Translations under genes and position numbers: made by a program
The notes under the pieces: model-generated
The model's input: the letters and a program-made list of their open reading frames with translations, nothing else
Told to the model about the DNA's origin: nothing
Database searches by the model: none
Shown: in pieces, positions 7,881-14,040 of the stretch
Layout: each line of letters opens with the position of its first letter
How positions within the stretch are numbered: the stretch's first letter is position 1
DNA from: an uncultured Arcanobacterium sp.
GTDB lineage: Bacteria; Actinomycetota; Actinomycetes; Actinomycetales; Actinomycetaceae
Assembly (NCBI RefSeq): GCF_947253055.1
Contig: NZ_CAMXYE010000006.1
Span: 1-29,880 of the forward strand
Length of the DNA stretch: 29,880 nucleotides
Reading direction: 5' to 3'

Positions 7881-7905
7881 CCTAGCAAAACTACTTCCAT
7901 CAAAA

Positions 7906-7942
7906 AAGCAAGAATCGTTCAAAAAATAAGAACCTTTCAAGT
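7906..7942 (+). repeat. Imperfect 18-19-bp two-copy direct repeat
   Basis: TCAAAAAAGCAAGAATCGT is followed directly by TCAAAAAATAAGAACCTT. The pair sits in the 108-base A-rich leader between the TIM-barrel and oxidoreductase genes. Confidence 0.5.
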
Positions 7943-7988
7943 TTCCTAAACAAAATAAACAATAAATATAAAAGGAGAATGAATCGAT

Positions 7989-8846
7989 ATGGCAACGAAG
8001 CTAAACATCGCAGTAATTGGCGCCGGCGGGAAAATGGGAATGCGAGTTTCCCCGAATCTGGCTAGCCACCCCGAATACAACGTAAAGTTCTGTGAAGCTG
8101 GCGAAGCGGGCATCAAGCGCTCAGAAGAAGCTGGCCGGCCGATTACTCCCACGCCGGAAGCAGTAAAAGACGCCGACATCGTAGTATATGCAGTACCGGA
8201 CCGGGCACTGAATAAAATTACTACCGAGATTGTCCCACTGCAAAAGCCAGACTCGGTGGTACTCACCCTCGATCCAGCGGCTGCTTATGCGAACCAGCTC
8301 TTCATCCGCGATGATTTGACCTATATCGTCTGCCACCCGGCACATCCGTCCGTATTCTTAGAGCGCAAGACGGACGAAGAATATGCCGATACCTTCGGCG
8401 GTGTGGCCGCAGCTCAGCACGTGCTGGCCGCTATGGACACCGAATCTGAGAAATGGCAGCCCATCGGCGAAGAAGTAATCGCCAATATGTTTGCTCCGGT
8501 AGTAGCCGTGCACTGGGAGTCGGTACACGATCTCGCCGTACTCGAACCGACTTTGAATGAAACCATCGGCTGCATGATTGGCCAGTTCCTCAAAGACGTA
8601 CTCGATTACACCGTAGAGGTGACCGATATGAAGTACGAATCCGTAGAAGCTATGTTCTTCGGACACATCTTCATTGCTCTGACCAATGCGCTGCGCGGAT
8701 CTAACCCCTTCTCTGACGCCTGCCTCTTGGCCATGGATTACGGACGGGAAAGAATCATCAACCCGAACTGGAAAGAAGTATTTAAAGACGAAGACCTCGA
8801 CATAGTGCTGGCTAAGATGCTGGAACTAGACAAGATTGAGCGTTAA
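7989..8846 (+). CDS. 6-phosphogluconate-dehydrogenase-like oxidoreductase; candidate D-apionate oxidoisomerase (ApnO-like)
   Basis: This is a 285-residue NAD(P)-dependent enzyme. Residues 8-20 (AVIGAGGKMGMRV) form the Rossmann dinucleotide loop. After residue 170 comes an all-helical domain of the phosphogluconate dehydrogenase C-terminal type (PF16896-like), with VHWESVHDLAVLEPTLNETI and MFFGHIFIALTNALRG. CHPAHPSVF (115-123) and Glu187 could hold a metal ion. ApnO, which turns D-apionate into 3-oxo-isoapionate, belongs to this family, and its product is the substrate assigned to the neighbouring TIM-barrel enzyme. The ribosome binding site AAGGAG lies 11 bases ahead of ATG 7989. It probably shares the promoter at 7008-7036 and is closed by a strong hairpin at 8857. 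A different hydroxy-acid substrate remains possible. Confidence 0.82.
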   Translation: MATKLNIAVIGAGGKMGMRVSPNLASHPEYNVKFCEAGEAGIKRSEEAGRPITPTPEAVKDADIVVYAVPDRALNKITTEIVPLQKPDSVVLTLDPAAAYANQLFIRDDLTYIVCHPAHPSVFLERKTDEEYADTFGGVAAAQHVLAAMDTESEKWQPIGEEVIANMFAPVVAVHWESVHDLAVLEPTLNETIGCMIGQFLKDVLDYTVEVTDMKYESVEAMFFGHIFIALTNALRGSNPFSDACLLAMDYGRERIINPNWKEVFKDEDLDIVLAKMLELDKIER

Positions 8847-8856
8847 TTTTTCAGAT

Positions 8857-8887
8857 GCGGGCGGCGGCTTTTCTAGTTGCCGCCCGC
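8857..8887 (+). terminator. Intrinsic terminator after the oxidoreductase gene
   Basis: GCGGGCGGC (8857-8865) pairs with GCCGCCCGC (8879-8887) and is followed by ACTTCTCTTTT. It separates the two-gene unit 7077-8846 from the kinase gene, which may have its own promoter. Confidence 0.8.
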
Positions 8888-8940
8888 ACTTCTCTTTTAA
8901 TCTCTAATATATTTACCAAATTTATATCCCCACCTAAAAA

Positions 8941-9010
8941 TATCTGCATAGGTTCTTCGTAATCTGTGCAGACCTGCAAATCTGTATAAACTCGTAAATC
9001 TGCATAAACC
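8941..9010 (+). repeat. Four-copy degenerate 18-20-bp tandem repeat upstream of the kinase
   Basis: ATCTG recurs at 8942, 8962, 8980 and 8998 (periods 20, 18, 18). Copies 3 and 4 share AAATCTG(T/C)ATAAAC. The array ends a few bases before the kinase ribosome binding site. It could be a set of regulator sites or a slippage product. Confidence 0.6.
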
Positions 9011-9021
9011 CCGGAGTGAAA

Positions 9022-10743
9022 TTGACCTATTTAGTTAATAACCCAGAAGAGTTCGCTGCTGATTCCTTAAAAGGATTCATTGCGGCATACGAAAATTATG
9101 TGCAGCCAGTGCACGGCGGCGTAGTGCGCACTAACGGCAGTCCACAGGGAGAAACTGCTCTCGTAGTCGGGGGAGGCTCGGGGCATTATCCAGCTTTTGC
9201 CGGTTGGGTAGGGCCAGGAATTGCCCACGGCGCCGTATGCGGCAATGTATTCGCTTCTCCCTCCGCCTCGCAAGTGCGCTCCGTCGTAAAAGCGGCTGAT
9301 AACGGCGGAGGCGTAGTGCTACTTTTCGGTAACTATGCAGGCGATGTGCTTCACTTCGGCAACGGCGCAGAACAGCTCCGCGCCGAAGGAATCGACGTGC
9401 GAATCGTGACTATCTCTGACGACATCGCTTCCAACTCTCCGGACAAACATGACGATAGACGCGGCATCGCGGGCGATCTTTTTGTAGTGAAAATTGCTGG
9501 AGCAGCAGCGGCAGCCGGGAAAGATGTAGACAGCGTAGAAGCTGTGGCCAGAAGAGCTAATGAGCGCACCCGCTCCCTCGGAGTAGCTTTTAGCGGATGT
9601 ACTCTACCGGGAGCTCAGAGCCCACTTTTCACCGTGGCATCCGGCACTTTCGGATTGGGTCTAGGGATCCACGGGGAAAAAGGAATCTCGAATCACGAGA
9701 TGCTGCCAGCTCGCGATATTGCGCAAATGTTGGTAGAAAAGGTGCTAGCAGAAGAGCCGCCGCGCGAAAATGGCTACCAAGGCCGGGTAGGCGTGCTACT
9801 AAATGGGTTGGGCGCCACTAAGTATGAAGAGCTTTTCGTGCTTTACGGATCAGTGGTAGAGCTATTAGAGCAACGCGGCTTACAAATCGTGGCTCCCGTA
9901 GTAGACGAGCAAGTAACCTCGCTAGATATGGCTGGGGTGTCGCTGAGTATTTGTTTCCTTGATGCCGAATTAGAAGAATACTGGCTAGCCGCCGCCGATA
10001 CTCCGGCTTTCCGCAGAGGAGCCCTTTCTGCTGCGGAGAGTGCTGCGCCGACGCGGCGAATTGTGCCGAATGAAGAAGAGTTTGCTATTCCAGCCGGATC
10101 TCCTGAATCTGCTGCCTGCGCCGAAAAGGCGGCAAAAATCCTCGAAGTTTTCGAAAATACGGCGCGCGCAGCGGAAGCTGACTTAGGGCGAATGGATGCG
10201 ATAGCGGGCGACGGTGACCATGGGCAAGGTATGACTCTAGGAACTACGGCGGCAGCTAAAGCGGCGCGCGCATGCGTGAGCGCCAAAGCAGGAGTTCGCA
10301 CCCTACTGGTACGCGCCGGCGCCGCCTGGGCAGAAGGAGCCGGCGGTACTTCTGGCGCACTTTGGGGAGCAGCCTTGGGGCGCACCGGCAATTCGCTTTC
10401 TGATGAGCGGGCGCCGAGCACCCGCGAAATCCTCCAAGCCGTAGCTGCCGGAGCGCGGGCGGTGCCGGAAATGGGCGGTGCAAAAGTCGGCGATAAGACT
10501 ATGGTGGATGCAATTATTCCTTTTGCAGAGGGAATCGAAAAACGCCTCGATTCGGCGGAACCCCTGGCAGCGATCTGGGCAGCAGCAGCTGCAGAAGCTC
10601 AGGCAGCTGCGGAAGCTACCGCCAATATCTCGGCGCAAAAAGGCCGGGCGCGTACCCATGGAGATGCCTCTATCGGCACTCCAGACCCGGGCGCTATCTC
10701 GTTCTCTCTTTTAATGCGGGCAGCTGCTGCTACACTCTCCTAA
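9022..10743 (+). CDS. Two-domain dihydroxyacetone-kinase family protein; candidate L-erythrulose kinase (LerK-like)
   Basis: This 573-residue protein fuses a DhaK domain and a DhaL domain. The DhaK part has GGGSGHYPAFAGWVGPG (50-66), NVFASPSASQV and GIHGEKG with His217, the residue that binds the keto group covalently in this family. The DhaL part has the Mg-ATP site GDGDHGQGM (397-405), GGTSGALWGAALG, DKTMVDAIIPF and GDASIGTPDPGA. Such ATP-dependent kinases act on dihydroxyacetone or on tetruloses. Next to ApnO- and OiaC-like genes and with LerI/DerI-like isomerases close by, L-erythrulose is the most likely substrate. TTG 9022 is chosen because GGAG (9013-9016) is well spaced before it; GTG 9016 lies on top of that site. 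A terminator follows at 10770. Confidence 0.88.
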   Translation: MTYLVNNPEEFAADSLKGFIAAYENYVQPVHGGVVRTNGSPQGETALVVGGGSGHYPAFAGWVGPGIAHGAVCGNVFASPSASQVRSVVKAADNGGGVVLLFGNYAGDVLHFGNGAEQLRAEGIDVRIVTISDDIASNSPDKHDDRRGIAGDLFVVKIAGAAAAAGKDVDSVEAVARRANERTRSLGVAFSGCTLPGAQSPLFTVASGTFGLGLGIHGEKGISNHEMLPARDIAQMLVEKVLAEEPPRENGYQGRVGVLLNGLGATKYEELFVLYGSVVELLEQRGLQIVAPVVDEQVTSLDMAGVSLSICFLDAELEEYWLAAADTPAFRRGALSAAESAAPTRRIVPNEEEFAIPAGSPESAACAEKAAKILEVFENTARAAEADLGRMDAIAGDGDHGQGMTLGTTAAAKAARACVSAKAGVRTLLVRAGAAWAEGAGGTSGALWGAALGRTGNSLSDERAPSTREILQAVAAGARAVPEMGGAKVGDKTMVDAIIPFAEGIEKRLDSAEPLAAIWAAAAAEAQAAAEATANISAQKGRARTHGDASIGTPDPGAISFSLLMRAAAATLS

Positions 10744-10769
10744 ACAAAAAAAGCAGCACTACCGAGTAT

Positions 10770-10815
10770 GCCAGCCGGCGTGGATTCTCTGGATTACGCC
10801 GGCTGGCAGCTTTTT
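10770..10815 (+). terminator. Intrinsic terminator after the kinase gene
   Basis: GCCAGCCGGCGT (10770-10781) pairs perfectly with ACGCCGGCTGGC (10796-10807), followed by AGCTTTTT. Strong hairpin 26 bases after the kinase stop. Confidence 0.9.
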
Positions 10816-10997
10816 AGCTTTTGTTTTCGGGTTTTGGTTTCCGCCTTTTCCGCTTTTGTTTTCTCTTTTCTATTTTCGGAAGCTCTTGGTAGATAATTTT
10901 CTTTTCGCCTATTTCGCTACCAGCTATAAAATACTCAAAATTTCAAATATGTGTAAGACTGGAGAAGTAGGTATAGGAAACTATTTAAGGAGTGTTT

Positions 10998-11240
10998 ATG
11001 TCTACTTTGGAAAATAAATTCGATGAAGCCGCCGGAAAAGCCAAAGAAGTAGCTGGCGAAGTGGCTAATGATAAAGATATGAAGGCAGAAGGTAAGATTC
11101 AGAATACCGAAGCAAAAGTAAAAGAAACTGCCGAAAATATCGGCAAAAAAGCTAAAGACACCGCAGAAGATATTGAAGCAGGTGCCAAGAAGCTGGCCGA
11201 GCGGGCAAAGAATGCTCTGCACGGCAAAGGCAAAAACTAA
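10998..11240 (+). CDS. CsbD-family small stress protein
   Basis: This 80-residue, highly charged, Lys/Glu/Ala-rich protein has the CsbD-like pattern: KFDEAAGKAKEVAGEVAND followed by repeated KxKEx-A and KKAKDTAED segments that should form amphipathic helices. CsbD proteins are general-stress proteins (SigB-controlled in Bacillus) with no known enzymatic role. ATG 10998 is chosen because AAGGAG lies five bases ahead; the in-frame GTG at 10992 overlaps it. The gene is a single unit between two terminators, with TATAAAAT upstream as a possible -10 element. There is no obvious link to the sugar genes around it. Both helix-rich composition and length fit the family. Confidence 0.85.
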   Translation: MSTLENKFDEAAGKAKEVAGEVANDKDMKAEGKIQNTEAKVKETAENIGKKAKDTAEDIEAGAKKLAERAKNALHGKGKN

Positions 11241-11266
11241 AGTACTGATAAAAAAGTATCGATAAA
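11240..11266 (+). repeat. 14-bp two-copy repeat starting at the csbD-like stop
   Basis: AAGTACTGATAAA (11240-11252) recurs as AAGTATCGATAAA (11254-11266). The first copy begins on the last base of the stop codon. Confidence 0.6.
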
Positions 11267-11275
11267 TTAGATTTG

Positions 11276-11317
11276 AGCGGGCGCCTCTGGATCAAAATTC
11301 CGGAGGCTCCCGCTTTT
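11276..11317 (+). terminator. Intrinsic terminator after the csbD-like gene
   Basis: AGCGGGCGCCTC and GGAGGCTCCCGCT form an imperfect GC-rich stem with an AT-rich loop, followed by TTTT. Confidence 0.75.
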
Positions 11318-11398
11318 AATATATCTTTTCGTTAGTACCGCTTCTAAGTACTGCAGGGCAATAATTTTGCGGGCACGGTGGCAATTCCACTCCGTCTA

Positions 11399-11419
11399 GC
11401 ATCAGACTTTATCTGATGC
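11399..11419. other. Perfect 8-bp hairpin
   Basis: GCATCAGA (11399-11406) pairs with TCTGATGC (11412-11419) across a five-base loop. No T-tract follows, so it looks more like a binding site or RNA structure than a terminator. Confidence 0.5.
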
Positions 11420-11497
11420 GTAATTTCTAACAGGAGCTGTACTTCACGAAAAGCTATACGAGGCGAAATATGTGCGCCGCAAAAAATACTCCAGCGA

Positions 11498-11560
11498 AAA
11501 TTTACTTATCTGAAACCGAAATTTACTTATCTGAAACCGAAATTTACTTATCTGAAACCG
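11498..11560. repeat. Three perfect 21-bp tandem repeats
   Basis: The unit beginning AAATTTACTTATCTGAAACC occurs at 11498-11518, 11519-11539 and 11540-11560 without a mismatch. Perfect identity suggests recent expansion or active maintenance. Confidence 0.95.
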
Positions 11561-11616
11561 GTAATAACAGTAGACGTAGCAGAAATTGACGTCTAGACTT
11601 AAGTCCTCCGGTAAAT

Positions 11617-11663
11617 GAATTGGCCTCGGTAATCTTCCCCAGATTTTACGCCGAGGCCAATTC
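11617..11663. other. Long hairpin with 13-bp perfect stem
   Basis: GAATTGGCCTCGG (11617-11629) pairs with CCGAGGCCAATTC (11651-11663). The 21-base loop has its own stem (TAATCT with AGATTTTA). CGCTTTT follows on the plus strand, so a terminator or a structured RNA is possible. It starts 165 bases upstream of the GntR gene. Confidence 0.65.
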
Positions 11664-11781
11664 GCTTTTCTCCGGCATAAAATAGCGCTTTTTTGATACA
11701 CTATTCCAGATTAAAGAATCCGAGATTTCCACCCCTAAGGTGGCATAGTCACAGCAGTTACTAATTTACAGAGGAACCATT

Positions 11782-12471
11782 TTGAGCGAAAAATTTGCAT
11801 CGCTGAAAACAGCCGGAGGCCTACCAGATACGGTATATGATCAACTCCTAGATCTTTTAACTTGGGGTGATCTCCCTCCCGATTCTGGACTTTCCATAGA
11901 TGGTCTAGCGGCTCAGCTAGAAATTTCCCCCACTCCCGTGCGCGAAGCTTTAGCCCGCCTAGAAGCTACTGGCTTAGTGCAACGCAAAGCCCGCCGTGGA
12001 TATCGGGTGGCGAAGCCAATGTCGCAAAAACAAATGCGGGAATTAGTAGATGCTCGCCTCGTATTGGAGATGGGCACAATTGCGCGGGCAATGCAGCACC
12101 GCAGCGAACTGCTCCCCGATCTAGAAGCTGCTTTTAAGAGACACGAAAAAAGCGCCCAGCGAATTTTAAATATGACGGCGGAAGATAACCCGCAAGAAGC
12201 CGTGCGGGATTATTTTGCCGACGATTGGTCTTTCCACGAGGCGATATTGAATCACTGCGGCAATCGCTATTTAGTGCACGCGGTAAATTCGCTTTCTTTC
12301 CGCGTACATCGTATGCGTCAAGCAATCGGATCTGGAATATCTGACGCCGAATATGCTCTCGCAGAGCACCGAGAGATTCTAGAAGCGGTACGCAGAGGAG
12401 ATACTGCTGGCGCAATCGCTGCTATGGAGCGGCATCTCGATAAATTAGATACGCGAGTGGCTCAGAGCTAA
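11782..12471 (+). CDS. GntR-family regulator, FCD subfamily (second copy)
   Basis: This 229-residue regulator has a winged helix-turn-helix at about 15-80 (LSIDGLAAQLEISPTPVREALARLEATGLVQRK, GYRVA) and an FCD domain. The FCD metal ligands are visible as Asp148 and His152 (DDWSFHEAI), His196 (AEHREIL) and His218 (MERHLD). The start is the TTG at 11782, supported by GAGGA six bases ahead. It stands between the kinase and the isomerase pair and is convergent with the latter, so it may control one or both halves of the tetrulose pathway, but no matching operator can be assigned. It is only distantly similar to the first GntR protein and shorter at the N-terminus. Its stop lies in a 15-bp tandem duplication. 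Confidence 0.9.
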   Translation: MSEKFASLKTAGGLPDTVYDQLLDLLTWGDLPPDSGLSIDGLAAQLEISPTPVREALARLEATGLVQRKARRGYRVAKPMSQKQMRELVDARLVLEMGTIARAMQHRSELLPDLEAAFKRHEKSAQRILNMTAEDNPQEAVRDYFADDWSFHEAILNHCGNRYLVHAVNSLSFRVHRMRQAIGSGISDAEYALAEHREILEAVRRGDTAGAIAAMERHLDKLDTRVAQS

Positions 12472-12490
12472 AGAGCCCAGAGCTAAAGAA
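12461..12490 (+). repeat. 15-bp tandem duplication containing the GntR stop codon
   Basis: CTCAGAGCTAAAGAG (12461-12475) is followed directly by CCCAGAGCTAAAGAA (12476-12490), 13 of 15 identical. The stop TAA (12469-12471) is inside copy 1 and copy 2 carries a second TAA in the same frame. Confidence 0.8.
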
Positions 12491-12534
12491 TAGCGCGAAA
12501 CTAAAACTAAAGAATATAACGCACCAAAAATTAA

Positions 12535-12575
12535 AGCCGCTTTTCTAAGAAAATCAAAATCTTAGAAAAGCGGCT
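12535..12575 (-). terminator. Terminator between convergent GntR and isomerase genes
   Basis: AGCCGCTTTTCTAAGA (12535-12550) pairs perfectly with TCTTAGAAAAGCGGCT (12560-12575). On the minus strand TTTAATTTTT follows, as expected for an intrinsic terminator of the isomerase pair; it may work in both directions. Confidence 0.85.
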
Positions 12576-12597
12576 CTAATAATGCTCGCAACTACAC

Positions 12598-13353
12598 TTA
12601 GGCGCGCGCTGCCGTTTCCTTTGCTACTTCCCAAAAAGCCTGTGGATCGTGGGCGAAGCGCCCTAAGAATAATCCATTTATACTCTCATCTAGTTGAGAA
12701 ATAAGCCCCGGCCCAGCAGAACCACCATAAAGAATAGTGAGGTTCAAATCCTGCGTAGTGGCATTTTCTGCTAATTGCTGGCGGATATTGCGGCAAACCT
12801 CTGATACATATTCCGGGCTGGCTGGTTTCGGCGCACCAATCGCCCAATAGGGCTCGTAACCTAGCCACAACTCAGCTGGTTTCCCGTAGCGCAGAGCAGA
12901 AAGTACCTGCTCTAGGCAAATCTGCGCTGCTTCGGCGGCCGACATTTCCGTAGCTTCACCTATGCAGAGCAGCGGAATTAAATCATTTCGCGCCGCGGCT
13001 TCCACTTTGCGCGCCACCATATCCTCGTCTTCTCGGAAAATAGTGCGGCGCTCGGCATGCCCTACTTCTACTACCTTTGATCCCAACTCAGCTAAATCGC
13101 TACCGGACACTTCGCCGGTGAAAGCGCCTCTATCAGCTGGTGCTAAATCTTGCGCACCCAATAGAAAAGGAGAATCTTGGAAAATCTCCGCCGCTTCTAC
13201 TTGAGTGAGAAAATCCGGCAATACCGCTAGGCGCACTTTCGCCGCAGTATCTGGATCAGCAGCTGCTAAATCTCTCACTGCTTGGCAATAGGAAAGAGTG
13301 CGGCCGCGCGGAAAATACATTTTCAGACTGACGGCCGTAACCGGCTTTTGCAT
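12598..13353 (-). CDS. Triosephosphate-isomerase-like protein; candidate L-erythrulose-1-phosphate isomerase (LerI-like)
   Basis: This 251-residue protein has the triosephosphate isomerase fold. Visible parts are Lys11 (in SLKMYF), the electrophile His99 in VGHAERR, the catalytic Glu167 in GYEPYWAIGAPK with the lid loop, and phosphate-binding GGSAGPG (210-216) and LGRF. The residue two before Lys11, Asn in ordinary TpiA, is Ser here, pointing to a tetrulose-phosphate isomerase rather than the glycolytic enzyme. ATG 13353 shares one base with the stop of the RpiB-like gene (TGATG), with GGAGCG ahead, so the two are translationally coupled. LerI interconverts L-erythrulose 1-phosphate and D-erythrulose 4-phosphate, and its usual partner is the RpiB-type DerI encoded just upstream. 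A second TpiA of relaxed function is an alternative. Confidence 0.87.
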   Translation of the reverse strand: MQKPVTAVSLKMYFPRGRTLSYCQAVRDLAAADPDTAAKVRLAVLPDFLTQVEAAEIFQDSPFLLGAQDLAPADRGAFTGEVSGSDLAELGSKVVEVGHAERRTIFREDEDMVARKVEAAARNDLIPLLCIGEATEMSAAEAAQICLEQVLSALRYGKPAELWLGYEPYWAIGAPKPASPEYVSEVCRNIRQQLAENATTQDLNLTILYGGSAGPGLISQLDESINGLFLGRFAHDPQAFWEVAKETAARA

Positions 13354-13790
13354 CAGTTCGCTCCTTCGTATTCGCAAATCCGCGCTACTTTATCCCGCGA
13401 ACGCGAATTCGGGTCGAATTCATGCTTCAGATATTCTTCTAAGAACATTTCCGCAGACTTAATGCCCACTACCTGCGCACCAATCGCAATCATATTGGCA
13501 TTATTGCTGAGAGTGGCCCGCTGCGCCTGATAAATATCCGTGATGCAAGCACAGTAAGCACCCTTTACCTTATTAGCAGCGATAGAAACACCGATGCCGG
13601 TGCCGCATACCACTACTCCGCGGTCATATTCCCCAGCAGCTACCGCTTCTGCTACCGCTACTGCTACATTGGCGTAGATGGGATCATCTGCGCCGAAATC
13701 TTTTACTTCGTGGCCCAGCTCAGTAGCTTTTGCCATCAGTGCTTGTTTTAATTCAGTGGCGTTCGGATCACAGCCAAATGCGATTTTCAT
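13353..13790 (-). CDS. RpiB-family sugar-phosphate isomerase; candidate D-erythrulose-4-phosphate isomerase (DerI/EryI-like)
   Basis: This 145-residue protein belongs to the LacAB/RpiB isomerase family. VVVCGTGIGVSIAANK holds the catalytic cysteine and the phosphate-binding GTGIG, followed by LSNNANMIAIGAQVVG. The N-terminal loop reads GCDPNATELK where ribose-5-phosphate isomerase B normally has a DHAG-type motif, and the protein also has IYANVAVAVAEAVAAGEYDR, resembling my recollection of the tetrulose-phosphate enzymes EryI/DerI. These turn D-erythrulose 4-phosphate into D-erythrose 4-phosphate, which enters the pentose phosphate pathway. GAGGAGAAAA lies directly ahead of the ATG. It is the first gene of a two-gene unit with the LerI-like gene. 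Confidence 0.88.
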   Translation of the reverse strand: MKIAFGCDPNATELKQALMAKATELGHEVKDFGADDPIYANVAVAVAEAVAAGEYDRGVVVCGTGIGVSIAANKVKGAYCACITDIYQAQRATLSNNANMIAIGAQVVGIKSAEMFLEEYLKHEFDPNSRSRDKVARICEYEGAN

Positions 13791-13958
13791 TTTTCTCCTC
13801 TTTATTTCTATTGCTAGTAATTTTATTTTAATAAATCTATAAAAGTTTTCTTCTCGGTTTCGCCCGCGCTAGCTCTTATTACGTTAGCTCTTAGCGCAAT
13901 AATTTCCTGTTCCTTATTCTAAGTCTGCCAGAAATTATCCTGTTTCGAAAAAGTAACA

Positions 13959-14010
13959 GCGGTGCCAGGCTCATTTCACCCCAAGTTTTAAGAGTAGAGC
14001 CTGGCACCGC
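13959..14010 (-). terminator. Terminator after the second GntP gene
   Basis: GCGGTGCCAGGCTC (13959-13972) pairs perfectly with GAGCCTGGCACCGC (13997-14010) around a 24-base loop. On the minus strand it is followed by TGTTACTTTTTC. It separates the permease operon from the isomerase pair. Confidence 0.8.
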
Positions 14011-14040
14011 ATTTACTTCGCACACCTATCGGAGAGAACT

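Larger units (their letters stand above)
11318..11781. other. Gene-poor spacer with hairpins and a triple repeat
   Basis: This is the largest spacer in the window. I see no credible gene. It holds a small hairpin (11399-11419), three perfect 21-bp repeats (11498-11560), a long hairpin (11617-11663) and a short palindrome CCACC/GGTGG (11729-11743) shortly before the GntR gene. An 85-residue minus-strand open frame here is only a translation of the repeats. Confidence 0.6.

Noticed and set aside
9843..10421. Long antisense frame (192 residues) inside the kinase gene
   Set aside because: The sense strand encodes well-conserved DhaK and DhaL motifs; the antisense product is low-complexity Ala/Ser/Pro and mirrors the Ala-rich sense codons.
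11498..11560. Possible CRISPR array
   Set aside because: The copies are head to tail with no spacers and number only three; no cas genes are near.
11444..11701. Minus-strand 85-residue open frame with a repeated FQISKFR heptad
   Set aside because: The heptads are only the translation of the perfect 21-bp repeat, the rest is cysteine- and arginine-rich without a domain, and no ribosome binding site is seen.
12738..12756. GGTTCAAATCC, a sequence like a tRNA T-loop
   Set aside because: It lies inside the conserved TIM-like coding region on the other strand, and no acceptor, D or anticodon stems can be drawn around it.
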